From Flectonema sp. DT1601 (lineage: Eukaryota > Euglenozoa > Diplonemea > Diplonemida > Diplonemidae): DNA of 64,000 nt. Numbering within the stretch: position 1 is the stretch's first letter; each line of letters begins with the position of its first letter. Shown here piece after piece: positions 40,129-53,100 of this stretch. The notes under the pieces are model-generated. The model was not told the DNA's origin, did no database searches, and worked only from the letters and a program-made list of their open reading frames with translations. A program made the translations under genes and the position numbers. The stretch covers positions 558,001-622,000 of the forward strand of contig OZ025842.1 in the NCBI GenBank assembly GCA_964019425.1, given 5' to 3'.

Positions 40129-40428
40129 ATGTCTCGACTGACAGCAGACAGCAGCTATTGGTCTTGTGCTATTAGAAAGTCTGAAGGTAGAGATATAGGA
40201 CATAAGTGCAAGGAGTGTAAACAAGCATTTAACAAAATCGGTGAAGAAATCGTAATGAGAAGAGGAGGTCGAATTGAAATGAGATACCACAGAAATTGTT
40301 TTTCCGATCAAGCTGATCCCCGAAGTCAAAAATGCGGAACTTTTCAAAGCGGTAGTTGGGCTCATTCACAATCACCAGCTGCACCTACACAAGTTTATAA
40401 AAAAATGAGAACTTCAAGTCATTGGTAA
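40129..40428 (+). CDS. Small zinc-finger protein (99 aa), function unknown
   Basis: A single-exon ORF with a C-x2-C...H-x2-C zinc-binding pattern: CKEC at 27-30 and HRNC at 54-57, around the motif IGEEIVMRRGGRIEMRYH. It is followed by FSDQADPRSQ. The spacing is like treble-clef, LIM- or PARP-type fingers. Similar short eukaryotic proteins with a GRIEMRYHxxCF...DPRSQ signature seem familiar to me, but I cannot name a function. The ATG is directly preceded by CACTCAG, so the start codon sits at a possible splice-acceptor AG. It lies 233 bp after CTF18 and 97 bp before the syntaxin, all on the same strand. Confidence 0.75.
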   Translation: MSRLTADSSYWSCAIRKSEGRDIGHKCKECKQAFNKIGEEIVMRRGGRIEMRYHRNCFSDQADPRSQKCGTFQSGSWAHSQSPAAPTQVYKKMRTSSHW

Positions 40429-40524
40429 TTTTATTAAATTTAATCTGTTTTGTATCCATACCTTTTTAATATTCTTCCCGTCTAATTATTATTTAAATAG
40501 TCTTCATCAACAGTAATAATAAAT

Positions 40525-41431
40525 ATGTCATCCTTACAAGACATTAAGGAGAAGGTCTCTACCTTCCAAGAATCCGTTGACAGCTTAGATGAAATGGCGA
40601 AGATGCTTGGAACTGACGGGGACAATCACGGAATGCGAAGAAGGATTCAAGGAGAAAGAACGACATGCGAAAATTTAAAAAGCACAATAGGAGTGGAGCT
40701 ACGAAACATGAGATTAGCAGCAAGGGAAATGGCAGACGGAGGAGCTGAATATCGAACTCTGTCAAAGACATGGGACGAACAACATCGCAGATATGCCAGT
40801 ATGAATATAGTTGTTAATTGGTTAATTAGGAACATTTAAAACAACAAACAAAAAAAAAAAAAAAAAAAAACAGAACTGCGAATAGAAACACTAAAAAAAG
40901 AAGAAAAACCACCTCCAGTGTCAAAGGTATGCCAACGAACTTTATAAACAGAAACAAATAAATTACTCACAAAAAAAACAACAACAACAACAACAACAAC
41001 AGCCAACAACTGCTCGCTTTGACCTGGAAGCACAAAGTCCTGAAGGAGAAGAAGATGAAGAGGGAGATAGAATGGCTTTGGAATACAATCAACAAGAGCC
41101 ACAGTTCAAGGCATACAACATGACTGCATTGGCGACTGAAGAAGCTATCGAACGAGAGCGTTGCGAGGATCTAAAAAACGTAGAAATGAGACTCAATGAA
41201 CTTGACCAATGTTATCACGAGTTCTCTGACATCGTTCACGAACAGTCTGAACCTTTAAAGGAAGCACTCAAGGGTGTCAATTCCGCTATTGAACATGTTG
41301 AAAAGGGAACTGTTAATCTTGAGAAAGCATCAAAACACCAAAAGAGTTCTCGAAAGAAGATGTGTTGCGTTATAGTACTCGTCTTGGTCATAGTAATAAT
41401 TATAGTGGTGGTTGCTGTTGTTGCTACGTAG
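40525..41431 (+). CDS. Endosomal Qa-SNARE, syntaxin 7/12 family (three exons)
   Basis: Membrane-anchored t-SNARE for endosome/lysosome fusion. Exons 40525-40798, 40874-40926 and 41003-41431; introns of 75 nt (phase 1) and 76 nt (phase 0), both GTATG...CAG. Predicted 251 aa (human STX7 is 261). Residues 1-108 resemble the syntaxin 7/12 N-terminal helical domain (MLGTDGDNHGMRRRI matches the LGTxxDxxxLR motif). The SNARE helix is about 152-222, with the zero-layer Gln at 190 (IVHEQSEPL). A basic SSRKKM is followed by a C-terminal transmembrane anchor (about 230-251). Without splicing, exon 1 would read into a stop after 104 aa and the SNARE half would look like a separate gene. Splice sites are inferred by eye from reading frame, donor consensus and homology. 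Confidence 0.85.
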
Positions 41432-42269
41432 GTCTCATCTCTACTCACTGCAAAACTTTTAATTCGTTGATTATTACGAAAATTTCATAGAGAAGGGGAA
41501 AAAAAAAAAAAAAAAAAAAAATTTATCAACAGTTTAGTTTTTTCTGTAGTGCTTTTCCTCATTACAATCCTGGTAGAAGTCTTGTTGGGTTGTTCATTTT
41601 CTTTATTGAGTCATTGATCATCACTTGTTTTTTAATAATTTCTTTTGTAAAGCTACGTGTTGAGACGGTAAACGAGGTAGTCTGGTGCAGTTGGAGTGTT
41701 CTAAAGAAGAATGCTATTTCTGTAAGTGAAGTCTACATTATCAGATTATTTCTCTTCTTCCCCCTCCCTAAAAGAGATGTGTATGCAGCTAAGTTAGAAA
41801 CATTTATTATAATGTAAAGTATTTACGTCAATCGCAGAGTGTATACCTACACTAACATTACCTTTAGTCACTGTATCTCAGAACTAATGTTAAATTATCG
41901 TTGTCTATGATACAAAACATTTGTATTTTACGTACAAACTCGAACAGTTAATCCCCCTCCCTAGCCTTATTTGTGTTGCTGGCATTTACTTGTTGTCAAC
42001 TTTTTTTGTTTCGTTTTGATGTTTTTTTGTATTATTATTTGTCTCGTCAAGTCAACTGCACGTCAGCTGCTAGTGCGGTGGGACAGGGAGGGGTGGAAAA
42101 GACTCCACTCGGCATTTGTGTCGAACGGCTATCCGAAAAAAAAAAAAAAAAAAAAAAAAAATAACAATCTGTTAATAAGAAGATAAACTTCTTTTCTTTT
42201 CTTAGCTCTCACGGTTTAGAAAAACAATAACATGACTACTACCACAGCGTTGATACATTAATTAGGTTA

Positions 42270-42301
<32 letters not shown>

Positions 42302-43540
42302 CACTTTGGTATAGATTTTCCCTCCTCTTTTGTTTATTCATTAAACTGGTACAACGCCTGTGATCACACTCGTCTTCTGTGTGCAATTTCCGAAAAAAAA
42401 AAAAAATAGAATAAAATACAAAATTAACATCCCAATTCCTGACACTGGGCCTTTCTAACTCTTACGTGGGTGGATTACTTCAATTAACATTTTTGAGGTT
42501 TCTTTTCTCCTCATCTACAATAAGTGACGGAATTGTGAAAAATTAAAAATTTTTTAAAAAAAAAAAAAATGATGGGGAAGCCCTAGCCTTGTATTGTCAA
42601 GTGCCAGTGTTGTGGTACCGTATTGACGATTTTACTTTTTTCAGCCGAGCTGTGTGTTTAGCGATTGTATTGTGGAGGGGAAAAAAAAAAAAAAAAAAAA
42701 AAAAAAGGGACCTTTTTGGATAAAGTTTTATGTTATTGATAGCGGCAGACAGTATTCCTGACAGCACAGGGAAGTAGATAACATTACGACCATAATAATA
42801 AATAAACGGCTCTCTGATCTGAATGGTTTCTTCTCCGACTTTGTCGGTGTAGAAAAAAAAAAAAAGAATAACTTTTTTTCATTTGCTTGATAATTTCTGA
42901 TTATTTGACGACCACAAGCCTCCCGACGGTCATCCTTTTCGTCTTGTGACCTAATACTAGGATATGGTGCTATGCTTTTTTTTTCGATCAATCTTCATAA
43001 AAAAAAAAAGGAAAAAAGAAAATTAACAGGTTACTCTAACTCTTCTGCCAGTTAAAAAAGTCTTACTGTGTGACTTTTTCCCTGGAGCCTTGACCATTCT
43101 GACTTTAAAAAAAAAAAAAAAAAAAACCTGTTCGTTTCTATGTTCATATTCTGTATTTTTTTTCTCTTTTCTTTTTCTTCTTCTGGTTGTTGTTGTTGTT
43201 GAATGAGAGTAGGTTGGTTTATATCTTATTTTTATTATCGTTTTTTATCTCATCAGCAGGTGTCAAGATACCAAATGTCAGGATGTCGATGTAGACTTTC
43301 GGATACTTGATTAATTTATGATTTGTTATTAGTGTGGGTAGGTGGGATGACATGTGATGTTGTGTTTACGCTTCACCTTGTTGTAGGAAGCATTTCACAC
43401 GTCTCTTTGTAGTATTTTTATCTTTGCCCCCTTTTTCTTTTGTTTTTTTGTATAAAATTAAATCCTCAGGTAGGCTACGCAGGTAAATTCTAAAAAAAAA
43501 AGAAAAGTTATTCAGATTTCCATTTTCGTTTTTTAGATTC
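41432..43540. other. Syntaxin-UBR4 intergenic region, no supported gene
   Basis: A/T-rich sequence with many A and T runs (for example 41496-41520, 42133-42160, 42270-42300, 42680-42706 and 43107-43127). Short ORFs (71-87 codons) have no domains. One tail-like segment near 43281-43316 (encoding CQDVDVDFRILD then stop) resembles a segment at 43558-43669. Confidence 0.5.
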
Positions 43541-43557
43541 GAGATTTTTCAGATATT

Positions 43558-43671
43558 TAATTTCACGACATCCCCGAGTTCGGTTGTGAGCAATCCATTA
43601 GAAACTGCCGCTGACGAATGGGATGTCGATGTGGACTTTCTTGAGCATGTTTGGACGGGAGTGGTTTAAGA
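43558..43671 (+). other. Possible terminal exon, coding-like segment
   Basis: After a TTTTTCAG acceptor-like sequence, an open stretch of 37 codons ends SNPLETAADEWDVDVDFLEHV... and stops. Its composition (acidic, Trp-containing, normal codon use) is unlike the surrounding A/T-rich DNA. No upstream exon was identified. Confidence 0.25.
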
Positions 43672-43902
43672 GAGAGAAGTTACTCAAAAAGGGTTTGCAG
43701 TGAAGATGATATATTATGCCTTTGACATCTCAACATTCTCTGATAATAGTCGTCTAGAATTAGGTATCGGGTGGTTCTCAAATGATTGTTACGTAATCCA
43801 GTTGATCAATCTTAACATAATATTATACTTCTTTCTTCCAGATTCGTATAATGATGGAAAGCGAATTACTCATTTCCTCTTCATTTCAGCGGCACAGACA
43901 AC

Positions 43903-44023
43903 ATGCAGATTTCCATTTCCTGTCCTGATGGAGATTTTCTGGCTGTTCCGTTTGTGGTGACCGAAGAAACGCTAGTTAGTGACGCCATTGAGGCAGCATC
44001 GCCAAGTTGTCAAGTTGTCCCTT
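43903..44023 (+). other. Possible upstream coding exon of UBR4 or a small ORF
   Basis: An ATG opens a 42-codon frame (MQISISCPDGDFLAVPFVV...) that looks coding. A GTGTGTAAAT donor-like site at 44024 and the acceptor CCAACCAG (44071-44076) would join it in phase with the UBR4 frame, adding about 66 residues before the 44154 ATG. The putative intron (53 nt) is shorter than the other introns here, so the main UBR4 start is kept at 44154. Confidence 0.3.
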
Positions 44024-44153
44024 GTGTGTAAATTGTAATTAACCAAATTAATATTAACTATTTCTCCTCCAACCAGGTGACGGTAGTTTCTATATTTTAC
44101 ACTACCCGTATTTTAAAACAATAAAAAAGATTGAAACAATAGCAGAGACGACA

Positions 44154-47100
44154 ATGGAGGGGACAGAGGAAGGAAAACCTGCTGCGGCAGATGATAGTCT
44201 GATTGAGGTCGTCGCCTTCGAAGGTCTAGAGAATGTCTGCAAAGGGAAAATCGACGTCGCAGAAACCGCCAGCTGCCTGTCTCGTTATTGCGAAGTGGTG
44301 CGCGGAGGAGTGAACTGGACTGGAGATAAGCTGACAGGAACCATGCAAAGCATGAGATTCTTATTTCAATCAGTAGCTCTCGCAGACAGCATATCAGCGG
44401 AGCTGGTCGCGTTGGCCACATCTGTTTCTGTAATCGCATTCAAAGTTATGTTTTCGAACAATCATTCGGTCTCAGATGTGGAATCTGTTTGTCTCTTTCT
44501 AAATACACTTCTGGGATTGTCCCCACCAGATGCTTGTCTTCCTGAGAAGCCACTTCTGATTAATTATATCAAATCATCAGATCCAATTACATTATCAAAA
44601 ATATTAAAAAATAATTCACCGCTAAAGGCTGGAGCCCTACGAGAAGGATGTGTTGAAGCTTTTTATTTTGTTGTTGGAAAGTTGCCGACCAAAGACAACC
44701 ACAACGTAATATATAGCATAATTAAAAATATATTGGAAAAGACATCAATTGTTGTTGCTGCTCATGTTGTTCATGTTTTATCGTTTTTGTTGTTGCAGAG
44801 AGACTTGGAATTCGAAGCTAATTTTGATTCATATATACAAAGCATTACTGATAGGAGTTGTGATGATGTCCAACAAGAATTAGTCATGGGACTCACGTTG
44901 GTTTCAGCTTTGGGAATCCCAAGTACGATGAAAGGGATCCACAAGACAAAAATAATCGCTCATACATGGTTAAGTAAACTTCTGTCAGAATCAAAAAATA
45001 CCACCAACTCCGTTAACAATCTGATTGTGTTATACGAAGTGATTGAAAAAATAAATAATGCCCTGGAAGAACATCCTGCTGTTACCATGAGTTCGATCTC
45101 TTCTACGTCGTTGCATATCAGTTTGGTTGATAAGGGTGTGGTTGTTAGGCCGTCTGGAAATAAAAGAGATTGGAAAAAAATAACAAATGCTACGTTGAGT
45201 CAATTTACTGATAGTAGTGAGATGATTCGGAGTTTTGTCATTACTGATTTGGAGTTGGTGGGTGTTCCTGAAAAAGAAATTTCTGCTCCTGCAGTCGTTT
45301 TAGATTCTTTGATAAAAATATCATCGTTGGAATCATGTTTTATAAGTCAAAACATAATCAACAAGTCTCTACAATACATATTATCGTGTATTTATTTAAG
45401 AAATAAATTTTTATCAAAACAGGAAATGGAAATTTTCCTAAACGTTGTAACCAATAACTGCACTGATTCAACATTACTAAAATCAATCTCTCGGTTATTC
45501 GAAGAGCCTCTCTTGATAGACAACGACGTCAACGATGATATTAATAACGTATTAGAAAACCTTCTCACGGTATCTGTTGAACCGACAGGGATAGTTTTAC
45601 AATCGAACATCCACTGGTTTATTCTTCATCTTACTGCTGTCGTCTGTACTGAGCAATTCAACTCTGAAGATGCTTCTGCTGTTAACAGTTTCACAATCAG
45701 ACTTACAGAAGCCTATTGTCTGACTCTTGAAACCAACAACAACAGAAGTGATTGTAATCCTCCAGATGGAATTGTTCTCCTTGTCGGGTTGCTGTTGGAT
45801 AAGATGTCAGAAAATCGCAATAATTTAAAACCTTACAATTATCTTATAAATAGACTTTCTAATTCTCTCACTCTGTGTTCGGATCGTTTGGAGTCGGAAG
45901 GGTGTTTTGGTGCTTGTGGATATGCCTTAGCACTGTTACATACACAGATTGCAGACAGAGACAGTCTACCTCAAATTATAAAAACATCTCGTAACAGATT
46001 ACTTTGTGATGTAAGTGATGATGATCCAGGAAAGCAAGTTATTGCTCCTCTCCTCTCTCCGTTAAGAAGTAGCGCAGTCAGGAGAGCCTTGGCATCTGCG
46101 ACAGGTGTCAACGAACCAGAAGAATCATCAGATCTTATTGAAGCCATGCGATGTGGTTACAGCTCTTCTACTCCACTTAAACTTAATTCGAATGCCTACT
46201 TCCCAAACGGATCCGATGAATCACCGATAATAGAATTATCAACAATTACTTCATTACTTCAAACTGCTACTAATTCATGCAAACCACAGTCGCTTTCTGC
46301 TACTGATCGACAGGGGGTGTTCAACCTACTGCAGGCATCCTCACAACTGTTATGGGCTGTGACTACTCTCACTAATGTCGCAGATGACTCAATTTCTAAG
46401 TTATGTATTCACTCGGATGGGAAAGAATTTGATGATGAAGAAGTTAGAAAGTTGTGTCAGCAAATAGAAGTTTCAACTAATTCTCAGAAATCACACACAG
46501 TGATGGAGAATATTCATCATTCTGTCTTACAGTTGGAAAAATATTTATCAGAGACGTCTGGGTTGGAGAAACTCTCCGGAGAGTTGAGAAACTTAGTAGT
46601 CGTGTCGCTGACTAAAGCAACAGTTGTAATGACTAATGCTCATGTTTGGACGTTATCAGAGTTACTGGACTTCGTACCAAATGTTAATGATCAAACTTCT
46701 TTAGAATATAAACAGCTTTGCGCGTTACGATCGGTTCTTGAGAGTGGTCAGGGAGTAGAGTCGTCAGTTCTTCGAATGTTAATTATATTTACACACGACT
46801 CGTCAGAGGATGAGGTTTGTTCAAATGATGTAGTTGCTGGTCTTTGTTTACGATCACCAAAAAGTAGACAGTTCGCTGTTGTCGCTACTGCAAAGACAGC
46901 AGTTGGTCAGTTGTCACCAAACAAATGGTTTTCAGAGTTACAGAGCACCGTTGGAAAGATGACTTCTGACCTCCCAAGTCCTTTAATCTCACTACTGAGA
47001 CACTCAACTGCTAGATTAGTATGCAGACCTGGTCAAGGTTTTTATTTATACTCGACTTCTCTTTGCTTGAATACTATATTTCAAATACTGCATCCCCTTC

Positions 47101-50100
47101 TTAAAAATAATTGTGTTTTCCGTTCTTACGAATTACCAAAAGCACTACTAACTCTCTGCAGCACCCTTCCGTATGCATCTATTCCTTGTGAAACAATAAA
47201 GGATGGGGTTGGAGACATGTCTCTTTCTCAAGCTGCTTTAAAAATCCTAAGCGATTCCAGTTCGATTCTCCCTCGGGGAATAAAAAATGTTGGTGATGTT
47301 GTTAGAGCATGGAAGTTGAGGAATTTAGTTGAAGCCTTGGATCATATTGCTGAAGTAGCTGTTACTTCTGAGGATGGTTTAAATACGATGGAAGGATCTG
47401 TTATTGATATTGTAAAAGAATTATTGAGCAACTACTTCAAGCACCCTATTCACTCTGAGCTAGTCGATCCAGTGGCTGAGATTTATGTTAAAATATTAAA
47501 TGGCAATCAGATATTCTCACCATCTCTTTGTTCATTACTGTTGGCATCGTCTCCTAACCAGAATGCAGTAAGATCAATATTTATGCCACCTCAGATGTGT
47601 ACGACTAGTAAGGATGTGATAAGTAATTGTCTTCAACTGTTGCCGTGTGCAGGTCCTTCTGTGTTGGGAAAAAAATTACTTATCTTTGCTGTGGTTGCTT
47701 TGGAACATCCGACAGGACTTGAAACTCAACGAGAAGTAGTCAGCAAGTTGTTGAGTGAGAATCCTCAACAACTTCTCGATTTGGTAAATGGAAAGTTTGA
47801 AGATGATTCATCAGAACAGGGAATATGTAAAAGATGGTTGTCGACGGTACTTTCAGGCGACGTCAATTTGAAAGCAAAGTGTCGAGAGGTACTTATAAAA
47901 GGTCTTCCTGTCTGTCTTCGTGATAATGGTTTTTCATACTTATCAGCTTGTGCTGAAGTTTGTGCGGGATCAGATGAAAAGACATTAATGATTGCCGTAT
48001 TGGATGTGTTAAAACAAACCTTATCAGAAAAGGAAGTCACTCCTGATCAAGTCGCTTCAATACTTCCTCTTCTTGAATTTAGTAGGTGCGCTCTATCAGC
48101 GTACATCAGAGTTGATAGTAAAGGATGGTTTTCACAACCTGCGGCTTCACTTGCTGATGCTCTCGCTTGTATGAAATTCACTCACAGAGCTGAAAGATCA
48201 AATAATTTACAGACAGGACTAGGTGACAATACGTCGGTAGTTCATCCTGTTGTTGGTCAGGTTCCTAGTTCGTTAATTGATTGCGGATTACCAGAGAAAT
48301 TTCAGTCAAATTTTGGATGTTCTTTTTCAAGAACAAGAGAACAGTTTGTAATGATGCACTGGTACCTCTGTTATTCAACTTATGCAAATGAAAAACGAGG
48401 AGCTTGCAGTTGGTGTGCCGAATATTATCACCGTCGTAAAGGCTTTGATGTTGAATATGCTGGATGTATTCCTGCTTACTGTGATACTAGGGGAGCATCA
48501 CCAGTCTCAGATGGATGTGGTGTCTCTACTGGAGTATTACCACATGAAGTAATGGATCCTTTTGTGTTAGCTTTGTTTCATCAACCTCCCGGTTTGACTA
48601 CTCCACAACGACCAACAAGATCAAAATACTGCGATACCAATAACACGACGAGAAGTACCATTCCATCTCCTGACAAGGTTACTCTACCTGCAGACTTCGC
48701 TATCACTGATGAAGACGTTGAGTTTATTAGTTCTGAGTTGACTCATTTACTACAACTGTGTATCACTACTAGTCTTCCCATGGCTGCTGATGAACTTCAG
48801 AATATGTCAAAGGGAACTGACATCCAAACAGACAGCAGAACATGTGTTCTGTCGGGTTGTAAGAATTGGAAAACATTAATCTGCTCTCAGCAATTATTAA
48901 TAAATGAAAATATTATTTCAATTGAGAGTGCTGTTGATGGGAAACTTGAATTCGATTCGATGCCACATTACGAAATTAATTTATTGCAGAGCAGAGTACT
49001 AACTCGACACGTTACAACTTCAAGTCTCTGTGGATGGATAGCAGTAGTTGATAGATCTCAATGTGTTCTTATAGTCGATGAGGCATCTTCATTTATTCAT
49101 TTAACACCAACACCGAGGAGGAGTGAACCGAAATCTGAAATAAGTATCTTATCGAAGTGTACTGCTCGTTTTAAGATTATTGGACTTTGTTTAAATCCGA
49201 TAAACGGATCGTACATGGCAGTGTTTGGTGTTCATACTGTGCAAGTGTTTGTGGTAGTTGGAGGAACAGTAACATCACAAGTAACTCCTCATCTTGCATT
49301 ATCAACGTTATCGAGACATACTCACGTCATTCATTGTGAATGGATTCCTGGTAGTCATTGTCAATTAGCTGTTGTTACTACGAAATTTGTTAAAATATTT
49401 GATCTGTCATCCACCACATATAGTCCAATACATAACCTAATGCTTCTTGATGGTGACTTCTGTGGAGCAACGTTTGCTCAAGACACTGACGGTTCTGTAA
49501 CGATCTTCTGTTTGACTACTGCGGGTGTTATCTATTCACAAGTTTTATTTGTAGATAGCTCTGTTGATGGTCTGTTTTATCTAACTAATCAGCTGTCTGT
49601 CCCAGCAAGGATTTCCGGAGATTCCGGATGCAGTATTTACTACTCACCAATCCTGGGGATACTATGCGTCGCTTACACAAACGGTAAAGCTTTCATAGCA
49701 AGATGGGATTTCGATAAAGCAGTCTTGGATGATGTGGTTCCTCTACCAACTATTACTCATGATAAATCTATATGGTCAATTAATTATTGGTGTGAATGTA
49801 TCGATGCTCCAGGTATAATAGCTTGTATTCTTAATGATGGTGCGAACATGGGATTGATCTCAATAAATAAATCAAAAACATTAATATCTGTTGAGATAGT
49901 AACACATAATCTTCACGGGACTCATGTTGAAGGTTTGTCATTATGTAGGCATCGGACTGTTGCTCCGGTCTCGACTGGATCGAGATCGGCAAAGCAATCA
50001 AATCAAGGAACTCACAATAACAGTCTTTGTCTTGTTGCTTCTCTTGAAAATGGAGTTGTTTGTAGTTACGTATTGGATCAGGTAAAAGTTAATAATGTTC

Positions 50101-53100
50101 TTCAATCACGATTAATAAATGATCAATTTCAACAGCATATCGAAAGACAAAGAGTTGCAATAATAACTGCAAGACCACTACCAAGACCACGAGGAAGACG
50201 ACCAGGTGGTAAAGTAACTGGGCGATCTGAATTAGACAGAGATCGAGACAGAGATAGAGATAGAGACATCGCTGATGAACCCGACATTGAACAACAAGGT
50301 GAACAATGTGAAGCTTTACTTCATGGTCGACCTTTTGCGAGAGGGATTCCGTTTGAAAATATTTCATCAAACACTTTACGTGCTATGCTGGCATTCGATG
50401 TGAAGTGGGGAGGTACAAACAGCAACAGAGATATTCCATCAACTGTTCCTTTAAATATTTGGGAAGACTTGATGCCTTTGAGTAGATCATCATGGGCTAT
50501 TACAAGAGGTGTTGGTATTACTACTGAAGATAAAGATAAGTTAGCTGATGGAAGTGATTTAACATCAGTTAGTGTTGGACCTCCGAGAGCATTATCAAGA
50601 AGTGTTGAAGGAGGGACTTCACCAACTTTAAGAGGATTAGGAATATCACCAGGAACGTCACCATGTAACTCACCTCCTCTATCTCCACTAAGTCAGAGAT
50701 CATCACCACCACTTGTTGGGTTATCTCCATTACCTAGAGCAATGTCAGCTGAGGGAAGAACTCCTCAACTGGCTCCTCTCTCTGGAATAGGTGATGCTCG
50801 GCCTGCTGCGAGATTCGTTCTTCAGGCGTCATCTGATGTGATAGTGTGCGGGGTACGTCTTCGACTGTCTTGCGGGAAGGAAGTACTTCCAACTTCCGTA
50901 TCAAAGTCACCCGGTGAGACATCATTACCACCTGGTGAAGATCAACAAATTACAATCAGAGTTGCTACTCAAGCTCGAACCCTTCCAATTGATATCGACC
51001 CGTCTAATACTCGATGGCTTGGATTCGTATTAAGTCACAGAGAAGCAATGAAATCTCCGAAGACGGGTGTCGAAGTTTCAATCATCACAAACGGACCTGA
51101 AGTAACTCTCAAGCAAATCGAACTATTCACATGTGCAGCAGCAACAAAGCCGAGGTACGACGATGGAAGAGTTACACCAGAACCTGATAAAGACCATTTA
51201 GACAGTGTTAGAGATAGATTAGGTAGAGGTAGGGAACCAATCTCACCACTTCTATCAGCAACCTCTACTGTTGATACTATTCTACAAGGTCTTGTTTCTG
51301 GTAGAGCTGCTTCAATAGCCAGGATGACACACTCGCACTACCAAAATCGTAAACGTGAAGAAGAACGTCGTGAGGCTCGAGAAAAGCAACAGGCACATCC
51401 ACTGGGTGCTCCCAACCCTCCAGCTGACGATCCAGTTCGATCCCCTCCGGTGATATCTGAGGGATGTTCTCAAACTGATAATAGTAACCAAGCAGCTACT
51501 CCACCAGCAGAGAATCCAGAATCTGAAAGTGACAACAATCCTTCTTCAAGTGTTCAGGATGATGTTCGAATGGTTTTGAAGAGTACTCTGGACTGTGCGA
51601 GGCTTGCAGTCTCTGCCAGCCCAACATCGACACTTTCATGGAGTACAGTTGTACAGTTATGGAACACCGTTCTTAGTCATTCTAATTGGGGTACTTCTAC
51701 TCCAATGGCTGATTACTCTTCGGTAGAGACACTGTCCTTGTTACATTTATTATTCGCTGCTGCTGATCACAATCTTCAAAAGTTTAGAAAACAGAGAGCA
51801 GAAGCCTTCCTCGACATCATCATCGACAACGAGATAATAAAATCATCTTCGACTGATTCGAATAAAATTATGATGTTGGCCGTTGGTGTTTCAGTTGCTA
51901 CGAAGTATTTTTCAAGAAGTACTATTTTATCATTAGTTCAGAATCCATTGAGAAGAACTGCCTTCTCTCATCTTGTTGAAGTGTCTTTACGATTGTTAAC
52001 GACAGACAATACATTCACAAAGACATCTGTTGTTTCACAAGAAGCAATGCTTCCGATTGTTTATGGAATGGTGATTGTTAATATGATTGCTTCTATTATG
52101 TTAAAAGAAACTGAAGCAGAACAGCAATCTCTTGAGAGATTGATTAACGCGATCCAATCACCGATAAACACAATTAGAATGTCTGTTCAACATGCAATAA
52201 GAAAATCTATTTCAGATCATCAACTATACGACTTTGCAGATTCAACAACAGGAATAACCTGGTCAAGATGCGATTTATACTCTAAATTAACGACATCTCT
52301 GACTAAGTTAATAGACTCAATACCAACTCTAACAACACAACACGTCGCATGCTACTACAACATACTACTATGTGTTGTGTCACAGGTATACTATCCTCCT
52401 GAGGGTCATTCCGTCAGTAAAGACGATTTAATAAATGTAAATAAAACTATTTCACTGATCCTATCAAACTGTTCTAATTTAAACATGAAAGATACAAAGA
52501 ATAATATTAGTAGAGGATTTGTTACCGAAACTCAATTTATTCAAATGAAATCGATGACTATGTTGTTGGGAGGAAGTTATCATCCTGCTATGTCGGTTTA
52601 CTTTTTTGATAAAAATAATGACAAGGAAGGTGTCGACAAGTCTTTGATTCAAACTGCTTTGGTTGCTAAGGAAGTCGCGTCTCAATACAGTGATGAAAAT
52701 AATCAAAGTTTGCTGTTGGAATTAGTGACGGAGTTGGTGCAACTAAAACCGTCTTACATGTCAGAAACAGATCAGTCGTCGTCATCCTCAAATTCTTTAA
52801 TATCGGAAACACCTCCAATCACTGAAACAAGACACACTGATGATCAAAGTGACATAACTGCTTCAAGCCATCTACTCCCACCTCCCTTTGCGTTTGATTT
52901 ACTTATTAAAAGTGGTACTTGTGATTCTAAGATCAATACCCTACAACCATTATTTACTGATGTCTTATTGAGTAATGGTAATTCATTCTCTGATGTCTAC
53001 AACAGACATACGTTGTTAGCAGCTATTCAGTTCGCAGTAACAATATCATCAGCTGGGACACTATTTCAGGTTGAAGAGTGGAAAGTAATATTAGACAGCG

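Noticed and set aside
40525-40839. Separate 104-aa gene ending before the SNARE segment
   Set aside because: A GTATGA...CAG intron and a second short exon join it in phase to the SNARE/transmembrane half, giving a complete syntaxin.
42728-42991. 87-codon minus-strand ORF in the syntaxin-UBR4 gap
   Set aside because: Contains a poly-Phe run from a homopolymer and has no domain or splice context.
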